This document shows, piece after piece, positions 55,998 through 64,000 of a stretch of 64,000 nucleotides of DNA (positions within the stretch are counted from its first letter, which is position 1; every line of letters begins with the position of its first letter). Origin of the DNA: Mesorhizobium onobrychidis (GTDB taxonomy: Bacteria; Pseudomonadota; Alphaproteobacteria; Rhizobiales; Rhizobiaceae); the NCBI RefSeq assembly GCF_024707545.1, contig NZ_CP062229.1, positions 806,001-870,000 of the forward strand, read 5' to 3'. Position numbers and translations under genes: made by a program. The notes under the pieces are model-generated. The model had not been told where the DNA came from. It was given only the letters and a program-made list of their open reading frames with translations, and searched no databases.

Positions 55998-56636
55998 CTA
56001 GTTCGGGCCGGTCCAGTCGAACGGAATGTGCTTGCTCGAGCGGGCCGTGCCCGTCCAGTCGAGCCCGAAGCCTTTGGTGCTCACCTCGACAGAACGCCCC
56101 CAGGTGGCAACCTGGCCCGGGCCGACCTCCGAGCCCGGCGGGTTGATTGTCTGCACCCGCTTGCCGGGTGGTGTTGTGGGACCGGAAAGCGCTTCCGCAT
56201 GCCCGACGACGAGGCCAGGAATCTCGACCCGCCAGGTGGCGAGGTCGCCCGCCACCTCGAAAGTGATCGGCACGAACTCCATGCCACGCATCTCGCCGAT
56301 ATTGGCGGCAAAGCCCGCCGGCCAGCCGCCGGCCTGGCCGCCGAAGATCGCCTGCAGGGCTTCGCGCTGCCGCTCGTTCGCCTTCTCGTCGAGGTACATG
56401 CCCATCACGACTTTTGCCTCGCCGGCCCATAGATTGCCTTCGAACTCGCCGAGCGCCACCAGCGTCAGGCCGTCGAGGTTCACGTCGCCATACTGACCCT
56501 CGCGCACATGCCAGGCGAGCACGCCCTGGCAGTGATTGCCGGTCGGCCGCTGGGCGAACTCACAAGGACAAGGGATGTCGCAGCTGCAGATGTCGAACCA
56601 GTCGCCTGCAAGCCGCCATTGAGGCACTGCATTCAT
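55998..56636 (-). CDS. DUF1326 protein
   Basis: The protein has 212 residues. The Cys-rich N-terminal motif FDICSCDIPCPCEFAQRP is characteristic of DUF1326; further on come HVREGQYGDVNLDGLTLVAL and a C-terminal FGLDWTGTARSSKHIPFDW. It is 8 bp upstream of the DUF2182 gene, a pairing I recall from other genomes, which suggests joint function, possibly in metal handling. Confidence 0.88.
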   Translation of the reverse strand: MNAVPQWRLAGDWFDICSCDIPCPCEFAQRPTGNHCQGVLAWHVREGQYGDVNLDGLTLVALGEFEGNLWAGEAKVVMGMYLDEKANERQREALQAIFGGQAGGWPAGFAANIGEMRGMEFVPITFEVAGDLATWRVEIPGLVVGHAEALSGPTTPPGKRVQTINPPGSEVGPGQVATWGRSVEVSTKGFGLDWTGTARSSKHIPFDWTGPN

Positions 56637-57761
56637 GGCTCTTCCTCCCTGAAATTTAGAGCTAATTATACGTCGTAGGCTGGGCGCACTCCAGTAGTTC
56701 GTGCATCGCTCGCTGATTTCCCCTCCGCTGATTCCGGAAGCCCGGCCTTGCGATTGCGTGGCACGGTTCTTGCCTCCACTGCTTCAGACATGCCGGGCGC
56801 GAAGACCCTGTTCCACATCGATACCGGCGTGTGAGGTTGGGACAATGATGTCGCGTAAGCTTCTGTTCGGCCTTCCCGCAGTGTTCTTGGCCGCCGCCGT
56901 GGGGGTAGCCCTCTGGTCGTCCGTCACCTCATGGGGATTTCTGACTGCGACCCAATCCGATTCGGTCTTTTGTTCAAGCAGTCCATCGCCCGAGACCGAA
57001 TCGACGTCGGCGTCGCGGACTTTGCCACCATGTCCGCCGGCCGTCACAAGGTCATAAGGAGCGCCTCGATGGCCGCGAGACTGTGGATATGGTCGCGCAG
57101 CGCATTCCTGAAAGATGTGGCCGCCGCCGGTACGTCCGCGGCCGGCGGAAAAGGCGTCGTAGCGCAGACAAAAATCGGAAACGAACATCCTCGTGCGGCC
57201 GCGGCTTGCGGTTACAGGAATCAGCTACGAGTGCGCCCAGGGAAAGATTCTGTCATGGATCGTTCGACTCAGTTGGCATCAGCCTTTCGCGAATTTGTTG
57301 CACCGCGCTACCGGCCGGAGCTCCACTATATGCGCGGCCCCGGGCCGGCCTCTGCGCGCCGCGAGAGCGCACTTAAGGCAGGCCCTCATCCCTCCTGATC
57401 TGATCTCTTGCTGTGTCACATGGGGAAGCAACTGGGCGCCTCGCTAAATGTGTCCCACGTCTTCCGGCTTGGCACCCAAGCCATCGGCTCAACCATTTCC
57501 GGTCCAGTCGGTCCGGTATGTCTCCAATTCTCCTACTGCCTGCGCCACTATCGGTCCTTGGTTGCCGTTCGCGCTTAGAATTAGAAAAAGATCGGACCGC
57601 TCGGACCGTTTCGAGTCCGAAATCACATTCCTCTGGCGCGAGCGCACCATGGAGTGCCTGATCTGTCTGGATGACCAAGGACCCGCGTGGAGTTAGCAAG
57701 AGACTGGGGTTGGTTCTTCCTCTAATTTTGGTCTGAACAACCTGACTGGAGGATCGTCGTC
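56637..57761. other. Long stretch without a convincing gene
   Basis: This is 1125 bp. A short frame at 56845-57057 (70 codons) starts with a plausible signal-like sequence (RKLLFGLPAVFLAAAVGVAL) and then loses character; it could be the remnant of an exported protein. The rest has open frames in several phases with no family match. It may hold decayed sequence of the island. Confidence 0.4.
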
Positions 57762-59045
57762 ATGACTGCCCCACGCCCGTCCAAGACGCATATTGGAAAT
57801 CATCGGCTGCATCCGGAAACTTTGATGCTGAGCTACGGCTTCGACCCTCAGCTGTCGGAGGGTGCGGTGAAGCCGCCAGTGTTCCTCACCTCGACCTTCG
57901 TGTTCCGATCTGCCGAAGAGGGGCGCGATTTCTTCGATTTCGTATCCGGACGCAAGGAACCGCCGAGCGGAACCGGAGCCGGCTTGGTTTATTCCCGCTT
58001 CAATCATCCCAACAGCGAAATCGTCGAGGATCGCCTGGCAATCTACGAAGGCGCCGAGGCCTGTATCCTGTTCTCGTCAGGCATGTCGGCCATCGCCACC
58101 ACCCTGCTTGCCTTCGCCCGTCCGGGTGACGTCATCGTGCATTCGCAACCGCTTTATGGCGGCACCGAAACTTTGTTGGCTAAGACCCTGGCCAATTTTG
58201 GCGTTGACGCTGTGGGTTTCGCCGATGGTGTCGATGAATCAGCCATTCGCGCTGCGGCCGATGAAGGTTGCAGGAAAGGCCGCGTATCGGTCATCTTCAT
58301 CGAAACGCCTTCCAACCCGACCAACTCGTTGGTCGATTTAATGGCTGTCGGCCGCATCGCCGACGAGATCGCCGCCAAGCAGGGACAGCGCCCGGTCGTC
58401 GTGTGCGACAATACTTTGCTCGGACCGGTATTTCAGCGTCCGCTTGACCACGGCGTTGACGTTTCCGTTTATTCCCTGACCAAATATGTCGGTGGTCATT
58501 CCGATCTGATCGCCGGCGCGGCACTTGGCAGCAAGGCCACCACCAAATCGATCAAGGCGCTCAGGGGGGCGATCGGCACGCAACTCGATCCGCACTCGTG
58601 CTGGATGCTCGGCCGCTCGCTGGAGACTCTGAGCATTCGCATGGAGAAAGCCAACACCAATGCCCGCATCGTCGCCGAATTCCTGGCCGACCATCCGAAG
58701 GTTGCAAGGGTCGCCTATCTGCCATTCCTCGGCGACGACACTCCGGCCGCGGGCGTATTCAGGACGCAATGTACGGGTGCCGGATCGACGTTCTCGTTCG
58801 ACATCCGCGGTGGTCAGGCGGCGGCGTTCGCGTTCCTCAACGCCCTTCAGATTTTGAAACTTGCCGTCAGCCTTGGCGGCACGGAATCACTGGCTAGCCA
58901 TCCTGCCGCCATGACCCATTCGGGTGTGCCCAAAGACGTTCGGGAACGAATCGGCGTTCTTGAGTCGACAATAAGGCTGTCGATCGGCGTCGAACACCCC
59001 GACGACCTTGTCGCCGATATCACCCAGGCGCTCGCCCTCGCCTGA
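57762..59045 (+). CDS. Cystathionine gamma-synthase family PLP enzyme
   Basis: The protein has 427 residues from the ATG at 57762, preceded by GGAGGATCG. The Schiff-base lysine is K241 in [17 protein letters not shown]-binding motifs [15 protein letters not shown] and [15 protein letters not shown] are present. It is somewhat longer than the gamma-lyase at 2619-3800 and only distantly similar to it, with an insert [14 protein letters not shown]. Candidate activities are methionine gamma-lyase or a related C-S lyase. It lies alone within the tRNA-Gly island. Confidence 0.9.
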   Translation: MTAPRPSKTHIGNHRLHPETLMLSYGFDPQLSEGAVKPPVFLTSTFVFRSAEEGRDFFDFVSGRKEPPSGTGAGLVYSRFNHPNSEIVEDRLAIYEGAEACILFSSGMSAIATTLLAFARPGDVIVHSQPLYGGTETLLAKTLANFGVDAVGFADGVDESAIRAAADEGCRKGRVSVIFIETPSNPTNSLVDLMAVGRIADEIAAKQGQRPVVVCDNTLLGPVFQRPLDHGVDVSVYSLTKYVGGHSDLIAGAALGSKATTKSIKALRGAIGTQLDPHSCWMLGRSLETLSIRMEKANTNARIVAEFLADHPKVARVAYLPFLGDDTPAAGVFRTQCTGAGSTFSFDIRGGQAAAFAFLNALQILKLAVSLGGTESLASHPAAMTHSGVPKDVRERIGVLESTIRLSIGVEHPDDLVADITQALALA

Positions 59046-59426
59046 AAAATGCCATGACATCCGATGGGCGGACTGGCATCCATCTCGTCGCGATTGCCGC
59101 GTCCAGGGGGTCACCCTGACCCCACCCCGGTTTTTTTGACCGGGAGGGGGCATGGCCGCTGAAAAAAGCGCGGCCGCTCCCCCGACGCTCCCCGCGACCG
59201 GTTCAGCGCTGGCAAGACGCCAGGATCAAAAGGCTTTGCGGCCCGGCACCCTAACCTGTGATGGAGTATGCCGAATATAAAGCTCCGATAGTGCCCCAGT
59301 GGAGGTCTGATCAGTCCGGCCTTTTTTCCAAGTCCGACCGCTCGGCGCCAAGCGCCATTTGAACCTGTAGTCGTCTTGTGCCAGTGTCCGCGTAGGGTAT
59401 GAGGAGAGTTGGTGGAGGGGAAAAGT
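59046..59426. other. Gap downstream of the PLP enzyme
   Basis: This 381-bp stretch holds a CCCCGGT-TTTTTTG-ACCGGG hairpin near 59125-59145, which may end the upstream transcript, and otherwise nothing I can name. The promoter for the following small ORF should lie near 59380-59420. Confidence 0.4.
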
Positions 59427-59744
59427 ATGGTCCTGTACCTTGAGCACAAGGATGCGATAGCCAGGATGCTGCGCGACCGCGCACAGCAGCGCCGCACGAT
59501 CTATTACAGCGAGTTGGGTGCGGCGCTCGGCATTCCAGCCCAAGGCCCGTGGAAACCAATTCTTGACGAGATCTCTCGGGAAGAAACATCAGCTGGTCGG
59601 CCGGACATCACATATCTCGTTGTCTCAAAGACTACGAACCTGCCAGGCCAAATAGGCTTTACGTCTGCGAAGCCGCCGTCGGCCGAACAAACAAAGAGGG
59701 CACTCGAAACGATCGAAGCCGTCTTCGATCACTACCACGAGTGA
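59427..59744 (+). CDS. Unknown small protein with a winged-helix-like segment
   Basis: The protein has 105 residues from the ATG at 59427, with a GGAGGGG ribosome site. No family is recognised. The segment RAQQRRTIYYSELGAALGIP looks like the DNA-binding helix region of alkyltransferase-like or winged-helix proteins, and ILDEISREETSAGRPDITYLVV a conserved-looking continuation; this is inference from pattern only. It is coupled by overlap (GTGA) with the next short frame and lies in the tRNA-Gly island. Confidence 0.6.
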   Translation: MVLYLEHKDAIARMLRDRAQQRRTIYYSELGAALGIPAQGPWKPILDEISREETSAGRPDITYLVVSKTTNLPGQIGFTSAKPPSAEQTKRALETIEAVFDHYHE

Positions 59745-59935
59745 TTCGCTACTACTTCACGCAATGCGTTGATCGCGCCCATTTCAGACGCCAGCTAGAT
59801 CGGACGAGGTTTGTCGTCTCGACAACACGCGCGCTGGATGGAAGATTAGTCTGGAATGGACGTCCATTCTACTTCCCCTGTCGTGAAAGCGGCCATCCGC
59901 TGTTCACGTCTTACCCCGCGGCCATAGCATCATAA
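59741..59935 (+). CDS. Unknown 64-residue ORF coupled to the preceding gene
   Basis: The GTG at 59741 overlaps the upstream stop (GTGA), a layout typical of real coupled genes. The product (IRYYFTQCVDRAHFRRQLDR...) has no recognised family and no membrane segment. Its end overlaps the 3' end of the opposite-strand protease gene by 25 bp. Coding status is uncertain. Confidence 0.35.
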   Translation: MIRYYFTQCVDRAHFRRQLDRTRFVVSTTRALDGRLVWNGRPFYFPCRESGHPLFTSYPAAIAS

Positions 59936-60732
59936 GCAACTTGATAGACACTCTTGCGGCCGTGACATCTAACCGGCGACCAACCGCCGTCGATCGGTCC
60001 TTGATAAAAGGCTAAGCCTGAGAATAGGCACTCACTCACCTCTAGACCGCCATCCGGCGCACGGCTGAGGAGACACTGCCAAAGGCCTCCGCCGCTAGTA
60101 CCTCCGATTCTATCCGGCAAGGGGGAGCCTTTCCCGTGCGGTATCGGAAAAGTGAAGTAGTCATGCATTCCGATAGGCGGAGCCACTTCCACGCCGCCGA
60201 CGGGGCAAAACCCGCGAAAACGCTTTAACCGCGTGAAGCCAAAGGCGGGTTTGGAATCTTCAGTCAGTGCGCTCTGAAGGCCACAGAGGCACCACAAACC
60301 GTCATCTGCAGCTGGCGGCTCGTTCAACATTCGCTCCCGACGCACAGTCAGATTTAAGAATGATTTCTTTGCTGCGAGACTGGATGGCACGATTGGAGGG
60401 AGAATTATGGCACCTAAATCTGGACCAAGCTCGTCACCTAGCCCGCGATCAATTCGCAAGTACTTCAGAGCTTCCACCGAGACGGTAGGCGCACCTGCGT
60501 TTGATGAAAGGATGAGACCCAATTCCCCTGATCTGGGCAGTACCTCTAAGACATGATGGGCTGTCAAAATTGCTCTTTTGCCTAGAACTTGCACAAGTGT
60601 GCCCGACCCTAGAAGATCTGCATCCGGCCGATCCCTGTCGAGGCGGGCGAGGCCAATCGAAAACGCAGCTACGTTCTGCTTAATATCCGAAATAAGCGAA
60701 GCCGAGATATCGGTCGGTGACAGACTTTCCAT
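59911..60732 (-). CDS. Trypsin-like serine peptidase domain protein
   Basis: The protein has 273 residues from the ATG at 60732. A chymotrypsin-fold triad can be read: H60 in AILTAHHVLEV, D105 in LGPDLGAIILPP and S213 in RIGGTSGGGLWQC. GSGTLVQVLG before the histidine fits the family. There is no signal peptide or transmembrane segment, so it is probably cytoplasmic, unlike DegP/HtrA proteases, and no PDZ domain follows. Such stand-alone cytoplasmic trypsin-like domains occur in mobile or defence-associated loci. Its codon choice looks less GC-rich than the neighbouring core genes. Confidence 0.75.
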   Translation of the reverse strand: MESLSPTDISASLISDIKQNVAAFSIGLARLDRDRPDADLLGSGTLVQVLGKRAILTAHHVLEVLPRSGELGLILSSNAGAPTVSVEALKYLRIDRGLGDELGPDLGAIILPPIVPSSLAAKKSFLNLTVRRERMLNEPPAADDGLWCLCGLQSALTEDSKPAFGFTRLKRFRGFCPVGGVEVAPPIGMHDYFTFPIPHGKGSPLPDRIGGTSGGGLWQCLLSRAPDGGLEVSECLFSGLAFYQGPIDGGWSPVRCHGRKSVYQVAYDAMAAG

Positions 60733-60913
60733 CGCTCAGGCTCGTGCCGGAGTTTGTTGGTCCTGCGCATGCAGCGGTCGATTGTGGCTACGAGCCATCA
60801 TAACTGCGATCCATCAGAGGTCTTGCCTTCTCGAATGTCGCCGTATCAGTCACAATGCAACCGGTGGTGCGAATTCGGGCCACATTTACCCCTGACACTC
60901 CCCGGCGCCAGAC

Positions 60914-60938
60914 AGCAAAAAGGCCCGGATACCCGGGC
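60914..60938 (-). terminator. Intrinsic terminator of tRNA-Gly
   Basis: GGCCCGG (60921-60927) pairs with CCGGGCC (60932-60938); on the minus strand a TTTTTGC run follows at 60914-60920. It lies about 30 bp after the tRNA-Gly 3' end. Confidence 0.85.
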
Positions 60939-60969
60939 CCCTTAAGCTTTTCAAATCTAAAGAAGATCT

Positions 60970-61044
60970 GGAGCGGGTGAAGCGATTCGAACGCTCGACC
61001 CCAACCTTGGCAAGGTTGTGCTCTACCCCTGAGCTACACCCGCT
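60970..61044 (-). tRNA. tRNA-Gly (anticodon GCC)
   Basis: Read on the minus strand, the 75-nt gene starts GCGGGTGTAGCTCAGGGGT and ends CACCCGC plus T and an encoded CCA. The acceptor stem GCGGGTG/CACCCGC, D arm, anticodon loop TTGCCAA and T arm with TTCGAAT are all intact. The anticodon GCC lies at 61010-61012. Its 3' half is duplicated at 54791-54832. Confidence 0.96.
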
Positions 61045-61274
61045 CGCGCGGCTTTTGGGCCGCAAGCCGCGCCTATATGGCTGAAGGGCGCGGCGATTGC
61101 AACAGGGAAATCGCAGGTTTTTTGGCCGCACCTTGCGACGTATACAAGCCTTCCGCAGCGTCGATCGTGCACGGAATCAGCGCGTCGCTGCGCAACGGTC
61201 TTGTCTCGGCCGCGTCATTGGCCGTAAACGGCATGATCGAAACCGCGACAACAACAAGTCCCACAAGAAACAAC

Positions 61275-61772
61275 ATGCCGAAAACCGAAGCCGAGCTTTT
61301 CGCCTTTCTCACCGATCTCGGGATCGAGGTCTCGACCTTGCGTCATCCGCCGCTGTTCACGGTCGCCGATTCGCAGGCGCTGCGTGGAGAAATTGCCGGC
61401 GGGCACACCAAGAACCTTTTCCTCAAGGACAAGAAGGACAATTTCTTCCTGGTCAGCGTCGGCGAGGAGGCGGTGGTCGATCTCAAGCAGATTCATAATG
61501 TCATCGGCGCCGCCGGGCGCGTGTCCTTCGGCAAGCCGGAGATGCTGATGGAGCTTCTCGGCGTCGTTCCGGGGGCGGTCACGGTGTTCGGCTTGATCAA
61601 CGATACGGAGTTGCGGGTCAAGGTCGTTCTCGACCAGGAGTTGATGGACCATGCGGTCATCAACGCCCATCCGCTGACCAACGAGGCAACGACGTCGATC
61701 GCCGCCGCCGACCTCGTCAAATTCGTCGAGGCAACCGGGCATGATGCTGTTATCTTGAAAGTCACGGCATGA
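61275..61772 (+). CDS. proX: Prolyl-tRNA editing protein ProX (YbaK domain)
   Basis: The protein has 165 residues from the ATG at 61275 (MPKTEAELFAFL). The YbaK/INS-type editing domain is visible: HPPLFTVADSQALRGEIAGG, then TKNLFLKDKKDNFFLVSV with the catalytic lysine, and a GVVPGAVTVFGLIND motif. It hydrolyses Ala-tRNA(Pro) formed by mistake. Longer in-frame starts would enter the tRNA flank without similarity. Confidence 0.92.
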   Translation: MPKTEAELFAFLTDLGIEVSTLRHPPLFTVADSQALRGEIAGGHTKNLFLKDKKDNFFLVSVGEEAVVDLKQIHNVIGAAGRVSFGKPEMLMELLGVVPGAVTVFGLINDTELRVKVVLDQELMDHAVINAHPLTNEATTSIAAADLVKFVEATGHDAVILKVTA

Positions 61773-61866
61773 TCGCCACATGGATGACGATAAACCGACT
61801 TCTGGGTGAGAATTAAGGACGTTGCGCCGGGCCGGTGGCCGGCGGCGCGACCGAAAGGGCGACGAG

Positions 61867-62865
61867 ATGAGCGACAACAATCAATTTGGCGGCCCATTTG
61901 GCAGCAATGGCGGACAGTATGCCACCACTGTGCAGTATGGCGGCACTGAGGCCGCCCCCGCGAAAGTCGCGCCTGGCGAGCCGTCTGTCGCCGTCGACGT
62001 CATCAAGGATACGACGACCGCCACATTTGCCGCCGACGTCATCCAGGAATCGCGGCGTCAGCCGGTCCTGGTCGATTTCTGGGCGCCATGGTGCGGGCCC
62101 TGCAAGCAACTGACGCCGCTGCTGGAAAAGGCGGTCACCGCCGCCGGCGGCAAGGTCAAGCTGGTCAAGATGAACATCGACGACCATCCTTCGATCGCCG
62201 GACAGCTCGGCATCCAGTCGATACCGGCGGTCATCGCCTTCAAGGACGGCCAGCCGGTCGACGGCTTCATGGGCGCCATTCCCGAGAGCCAGATCGCCGA
62301 GTTCATCCAGAAGGTCGGCGGCAAGAAAAATGGTGCGCCGCAGGTGGCCGAGGCGCTCGCCGCCGCCGCGGAGGCGCGCGACGCCGGCGATGTGCAGACC
62401 GCGGCGGACATCTACGACGCGATCCTGGAACAGGCGCCGGAGACGATCGAGGCGATTGCCGGGCTGGGCGATCTGCTGTTCGAGGCCGGCGATGCCGACG
62501 GCGCGGAAGCCGTGCTGGCGCGGGCGCCGGAAGCAAAGAAGGATGCGCCGCCGCTCGCCGCGGTGCGCGCCAAGATGGCGCTTGCCGCGCAGGCACAAGC
62601 ACTTGGCAATCCGGCCGAGCTTGAGCGGCGCCTGGCTGAGAACCCCGGGGACCACCAGGCACGGTTCGATCTTGCCATGATCCAGAACGCCAACGGCGAG
62701 CGCATGGCCGCGGCCGACAATTTGCTGGCGATTGTCAAAGCCGATCGCTCGTGGAACGACGACGGCGCCAGGACGCAATTGCTGCAGTTCTTCGAGGCAT
62801 GGGGCATGACCGACGACGCAACGCTGGCGGCGCGGCGCAAATTGTCGTCGCTGCTGTTTTCCTGA
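61867..62865 (+). CDS. cnoX: Thioredoxin-TPR co-chaperone (CnoX/YbbN family)
   Basis: The protein has 332 residues from the ATG at 61867. Residues of about 55-155 form a thioredoxin domain with WAPWCGPCKQL (an intact CxxC, unlike E. coli CnoX). The C-terminal half is Ala-rich TPR-like helices (VAEALAAAAEARDAGDVQTA; ENPGDHQARFDLAMIQ). CnoX-type proteins protect substrates from over-oxidation and hand them to GroEL or DnaK. The N-terminal 35 residues are low-complexity. Confidence 0.9.
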   Translation: MSDNNQFGGPFGSNGGQYATTVQYGGTEAAPAKVAPGEPSVAVDVIKDTTTATFAADVIQESRRQPVLVDFWAPWCGPCKQLTPLLEKAVTAAGGKVKLVKMNIDDHPSIAGQLGIQSIPAVIAFKDGQPVDGFMGAIPESQIAEFIQKVGGKKNGAPQVAEALAAAAEARDAGDVQTAADIYDAILEQAPETIEAIAGLGDLLFEAGDADGAEAVLARAPEAKKDAPPLAAVRAKMALAAQAQALGNPAELERRLAENPGDHQARFDLAMIQNANGERMAAADNLLAIVKADRSWNDDGARTQLLQFFEAWGMTDDATLAARRKLSSLLFS

Positions 62866-63031
62866 GCGCGCATCAAGCTGTTTTTGCCTGATGGCCTTGC
62901 GGTCGACGACGGCTGCGCCAGATTAGAAGGCCTGACCGATCCGTTCTTCGTTTCGTGACGATTTACGCGTCAGGTTGCGATGGGGTGTGCTGGCTTGATG
63001 CGCTTCTTGAGGAAGCGAGCGGAGGTTTGAA

Positions 63032-63703
63032 GTGCAGGCGGGAAACGCGCATTACCGGCTCGATACGGATTTGCCGTCGACGGTGCCGATCTTCCCGCTT
63101 GAAGGCGCATTGCTGCTGCCGGGCGGCCGCATGCCGCTCAACATTTTTGAGCCGCGCTATCTGGAGATGGTGGATGAGGCGATCGCCGGATCGCGGCTGA
63201 TCGGTGTCATACAGCCCAGCCTCGACGGTGCGCGGCGTGCCGATGGCGAGCCGGAACTCTGCAATGTCGGCTGCGCCGGACGCATCATCGCGCTTTCCGA
63301 GAGCGGCGACGGCCGTTACCTGATTTCGCTGCAAGGTGTGTGCCGGTTCCGCATCGTGCAGGAACTCGCGGTCAAGACGCCCTTTCGCCAGTGCCGGTTT
63401 GCGCCCTTTCTCACCGACCTCGATGAAGATCAGGCAGAGGCCGGGATCGACCGGCCGGCGCTGCTCAAGGCATTTCGCGCCTATCTGCAGGCCAACGATC
63501 TTGAAGCCGACTGGGAAAGCGTCAGCCGCGCCGAAAATGCCATGCTGGTCAATGCGCTATCGATGATGGCTCCCTATGGGCCGGCCGAGAAACAGGCGCT
63601 ACTCGAAGCGGCGGACCTGAAGACACGCGCCGAAACGCTGATCGCCATCACCGAAATGGCGCTGGCACGCGAAAACGAGGATTTCGGGTCGAGCCTGCAA
63701 TAG
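63032..63703 (+). CDS. LON peptidase substrate-binding domain protein
   Basis: The protein has 223 residues from a GTG with a GGAGG site upstream. It matches the N-terminal domain of Lon (PIFPLEGALLLPGGRMPLNI, FEPRYLEMVDEAIAGSRLIG, GRYLISLQGVCRFRI) but has no ATPase or protease domain. Function is unknown. It follows the CnoX-type gene by 166 bp on the same strand and precedes the Trm112-like gene. Confidence 0.92.
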   Translation: MQAGNAHYRLDTDLPSTVPIFPLEGALLLPGGRMPLNIFEPRYLEMVDEAIAGSRLIGVIQPSLDGARRADGEPELCNVGCAGRIIALSESGDGRYLISLQGVCRFRIVQELAVKTPFRQCRFAPFLTDLDEDQAEAGIDRPALLKAFRAYLQANDLEADWESVSRAENAMLVNALSMMAPYGPAEKQALLEAADLKTRAETLIAITEMALARENEDFGSSLQ

Positions 63704-63712
63704 GCGGCTCTT

Positions 63713-63894
63713 CCTTCTCCCCTTGTGGGAGAAGGTGGATTGGCGCGCAGCGCCAAGACGGTTGAGGGGTGTTGGACGGAGCGCTGTCGGTGCCAAGCTG
63801 GAACACCCCTCATCCGACCGAGCGGAGCCTGTCCTCGGGCTTGCCGAAGGCAAGACCCGTGGGCTCGGCCACCTTCTCCCACAAGGGGAGAAGG
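63713..63894. repeat. Palindromic intergenic repeat, family B copy 11 (large hairpin variant)
   Basis: This is a forward copy. In place of the usual 15-bp hairpin it has a roughly 50-bp one containing GGGCTTGCC-GAA-GGCAAGACCC (near 63837-63858), still between the CATCCGACCGAG and CTCGGCCACC flanks. It separates the Lon-domain and Trm112-like genes. Confidence 0.88.
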
Positions 63895-63940
63895 CAAGGC
63901 CATGCGAACCGGCGGCGATTGTCCCAGAGGATAGACAAAA

Positions 63941-64000
63941 ATGGTGGATTGGCGTGACGGAAAGAAGGCCAATGTCGATCCCAAGCTGCTGGAATTGCTG
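63941..64000 (+). CDS. Trm112-like small zinc-binding protein, cut by window end
   Basis: Only the first 20 codons are visible. The segment KKANVDPKLLELL matches the start of the Trm112/DUF343 family (VDPKLLELLVCP in typical members), small proteins that in other organisms activate methyltransferases. The ATG start is at 63941. The cysteine motif would lie beyond the window. Confidence 0.7.
   Translation, partial: MVDWRDGKKANVDPKLLELL

Larger units (their letters stand above)
54833..60969. mobile_element. Putative tRNA-Gly-integrated island, no integrase visible
   Basis: The roughly 6.1-kb segment lies between the 42-bp direct repeats. Each repeat has its own intrinsic terminator (54736-54764 and 60914-60938), consistent with the old tRNA 3' end having been displaced and a new one supplied by the element. 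Cargo is DUF2182, DUF1326, a PLP enzyme, two small unknown ORFs and a trypsin-like protein. No recombinase gene is present, so it may be decayed or non-autonomous. A duplicated tRNA gene with later loss is the alternative. Confidence 0.7.

Overview
The window looks like chromosomal DNA from a GC-rich alphaproteobacterium of the order Rhizobiales, most likely Mesorhizobium or a close relative. Three things support this: the gene order around the replication origin, the abundant RIME-like palindromic intergenic repeats, and protein families typical of the group. The genus is an inference. No transposase, integrase, CRISPR array or rRNA was seen.

Layout. (1) 1-10.3 kb: metabolic and regulatory genes, namely an M24-family peptidase cut by the window edge, a GlxA-type AraC regulator, a transsulfuration pair (cystathionine beta-synthase and cystathionine gamma-lyase), an FAD-binding protein with an Rrf2 regulator, an RlpA-like protein and the PHB depolymerase PhaZ. 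(2) 10.4-33 kb: the origin-proximal housekeeping block. Leftward genes are smr, mltA, Tim44-like, dnaQ, coaE, aroE, maf and ppsR. Rightward genes are fxsA, secB, hemE, hemJ, rho, mnmE, mnmG, rsmG, parA and parB, followed by leftward holA. The ppsR-hemE gap (about 19.7-20.1 kb) has DnaA-box-like sites, an AT-rich tract and clustered GANTC sites, and is the best oriC candidate. Four parS-like sites lie 7-9.5 kb away, flanking mnmG and next to parAB. (3) 33-38.8 kb: the branched-chain 2-oxo acid dehydrogenase operon bkdA1-bkdA2-bkdB-lpdA. (4) 38.9-44.7 kb: a saccharopine dehydrogenase-like gene with a divergent Lrp/AsnC regulator, RidA plus an amidohydrolase, and a flavin monooxygenase. (5) 44.8-53.8 kb: a carbohydrate-type ABC importer operon with a Gfo/Idh/MocA-aldo/keto reductase fusion, an RpiR regulator and a divergent AraC regulator. 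(6) 54.8-61.0 kb: a roughly 6.1-kb segment bounded by an intact tRNA-Gly(GCC) gene and a 42-bp direct repeat of that tRNA's 3' half. This is the signature of an integrated element. It carries DUF2182/DUF1326 genes, a PLP-dependent transsulfuration-family enzyme, two unknown small ORFs and a trypsin-like protease. (7) 61.2-64 kb: prolyl-tRNA editing protein, a thioredoxin-TPR protein (CnoX type), a Lon substrate-binding-domain protein and the start of a Trm112-like protein.

The gaps are dominated by palindromic repeats: eleven copies of a ~145-bp family (B), five of a ~160-bp family (A), three of a ~50-70-bp family (D), and one 160-bp element (C) inserted in frame inside the bkdB coding region. 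Several lie between genes of one operon. The inner hairpins of families A and B occur in alternative sequences that keep the fold, which suggests that structure is maintained.
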